Part shown: piece after piece, positions 24,408 through 24,625 of the stretch
Layout of the letters: every line of letters begins with the position of its first letter
How positions within the stretch are numbered: the stretch's first letter is position 1
Assembly (NCBI GenBank): GCA_050701635.1
Contig: JBOGDF010000033.1
Location: 1-24,625 of the forward strand
Direction of reading: 5' to 3'
DNA: 24,625 nt
From: WHSM01 sp050701635
GTDB taxonomy: Bacteria; Actinomycetota; Actinomycetes; Mycobacteriales; Micromonosporaceae
Made by a program: the position numbers and the translations under genes
Notes under the pieces: model-generated
Told to the model about the DNA's origin: nothing
The model's input: the letters and a program-made list of their open reading frames with translations, nothing else
The model's database searches: none

Positions 24408-24625
24408 TCGGGGCGCGCCGGCAGCTCGCGGTCGCCGTACTGGGCTGCGCGGGCGGCGCCGGCCTGGCGCTGTACGCGGTCACCCGGGCCTGGGCGTCGC
24501 GCGTCGTCGAGCGGCCCGCGCCGCTGTCGCCGGTGGACGAGACGTACGCCGGGGGCGACCTGGTCAGCTGGCTGCCCGCGGTGGCGCTGGTCGGGCTGGC
24601 GGCGGGGATCGCGCTGCTGGCCACC
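24404..24625 (+). CDS. TIGR02234-type Trp biosynthesis-associated membrane protein, 5' part only
   Basis: The open frame runs off the right edge after 74 codons. It begins MIGARRQLAVAVLGCAGGAG with a first hydrophobic helix at about 7-26, then a loop holding SRVVERPAPLSPVDETYAGGDLVSWLPA, then a second helix (VALVGLAAGIALLAT). This matches the start of the TIGR02234 family, small actinobacterial membrane proteins found between trpE and trpC. Their role is unknown. The GTG start overlaps the hisI stop, and GGAGGAG at 24392-24398 is a strong ribosome site. No trpE lies between hisI and this gene. Confidence 0.85.
   Translation, partial: MIGARRQLAVAVLGCAGGAGLALYAVTRAWASRVVERPAPLSPVDETYAGGDLVSWLPAVALVGLAAGIALLAT

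Overview
The window is very GC-rich, densely coded actinobacterial chromosome. PriA-type HisA, a TIGR02234-type Trp-locus membrane protein, a glgX-treY-treZ operon and a mycobacterial-type LexA box all fit Actinobacteria. Gene content and codon style suggest Micromonosporaceae, but that family assignment is an inference. I see no tRNA, rRNA, CRISPR array, insertion sequence or prophage, and no gene-free stretch reaches 300 bases.

Layout. (1) 1-3626, plus strand: the end of a small membrane protein, priA (hisA), hisF, a family III CoA-transferase-like protein of unusual domain order, and a NUDIX hydrolase. (2) 3627-5082: a DUF222/HNH endonuclease-family gene behind a perfect LexA (SOS) box, ending at a strong hairpin. 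(3) 5083-7283: a divergent pair, a YczE-type membrane protein and a MocR-type (GntR-aminotransferase fusion) regulator. (4) 7291-8154, minus: a short-chain dehydrogenase. (5) 8295-14546: glgX, treY, treZ, tightly coupled, turning glycogen into trehalose. (6) 14530-15932, minus: an acyl-CoA thioesterase-like protein and a TIGR03085-type protein. (7) 16027-19652: two half ABC exporters forming a heterodimer with one degenerate ATP site. (8) 19717-21727: three poorly characterised genes, two encoding membrane proteins with proline-rich N-termini. (9) 21768-23882, minus: ABC ATPase, ABC-2 permease and TetR regulator. (10) 24018-24625: hisI and the start of the TIGR02234 membrane protein of the trp locus.

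How it works together. priA and hisF at one end and hisI plus the trp membrane gene at the other are pieces of the actinobacterial his/trp cluster, held about 22 kb apart by unrelated transcription units. PriA probably serves both histidine and tryptophan synthesis. GlgX, TreY and TreZ form one pathway: debranching, conversion of the reducing end to a trehalosyl end, then release of trehalose.

The best leads are the LexA box on the HNH gene, a strong preference for GTAC at codon junctions that the HNH gene does not share, the possibly permuted CoA-transferase, an 11-bp-period TCACAAA direct repeat before the gene at 21143, TetR-operator-like repeats, and a 20-bp tandem repeat before hisI. I did not find a clearly new multi-gene system. 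The gene trio at 19717-21727 is the least understood part.
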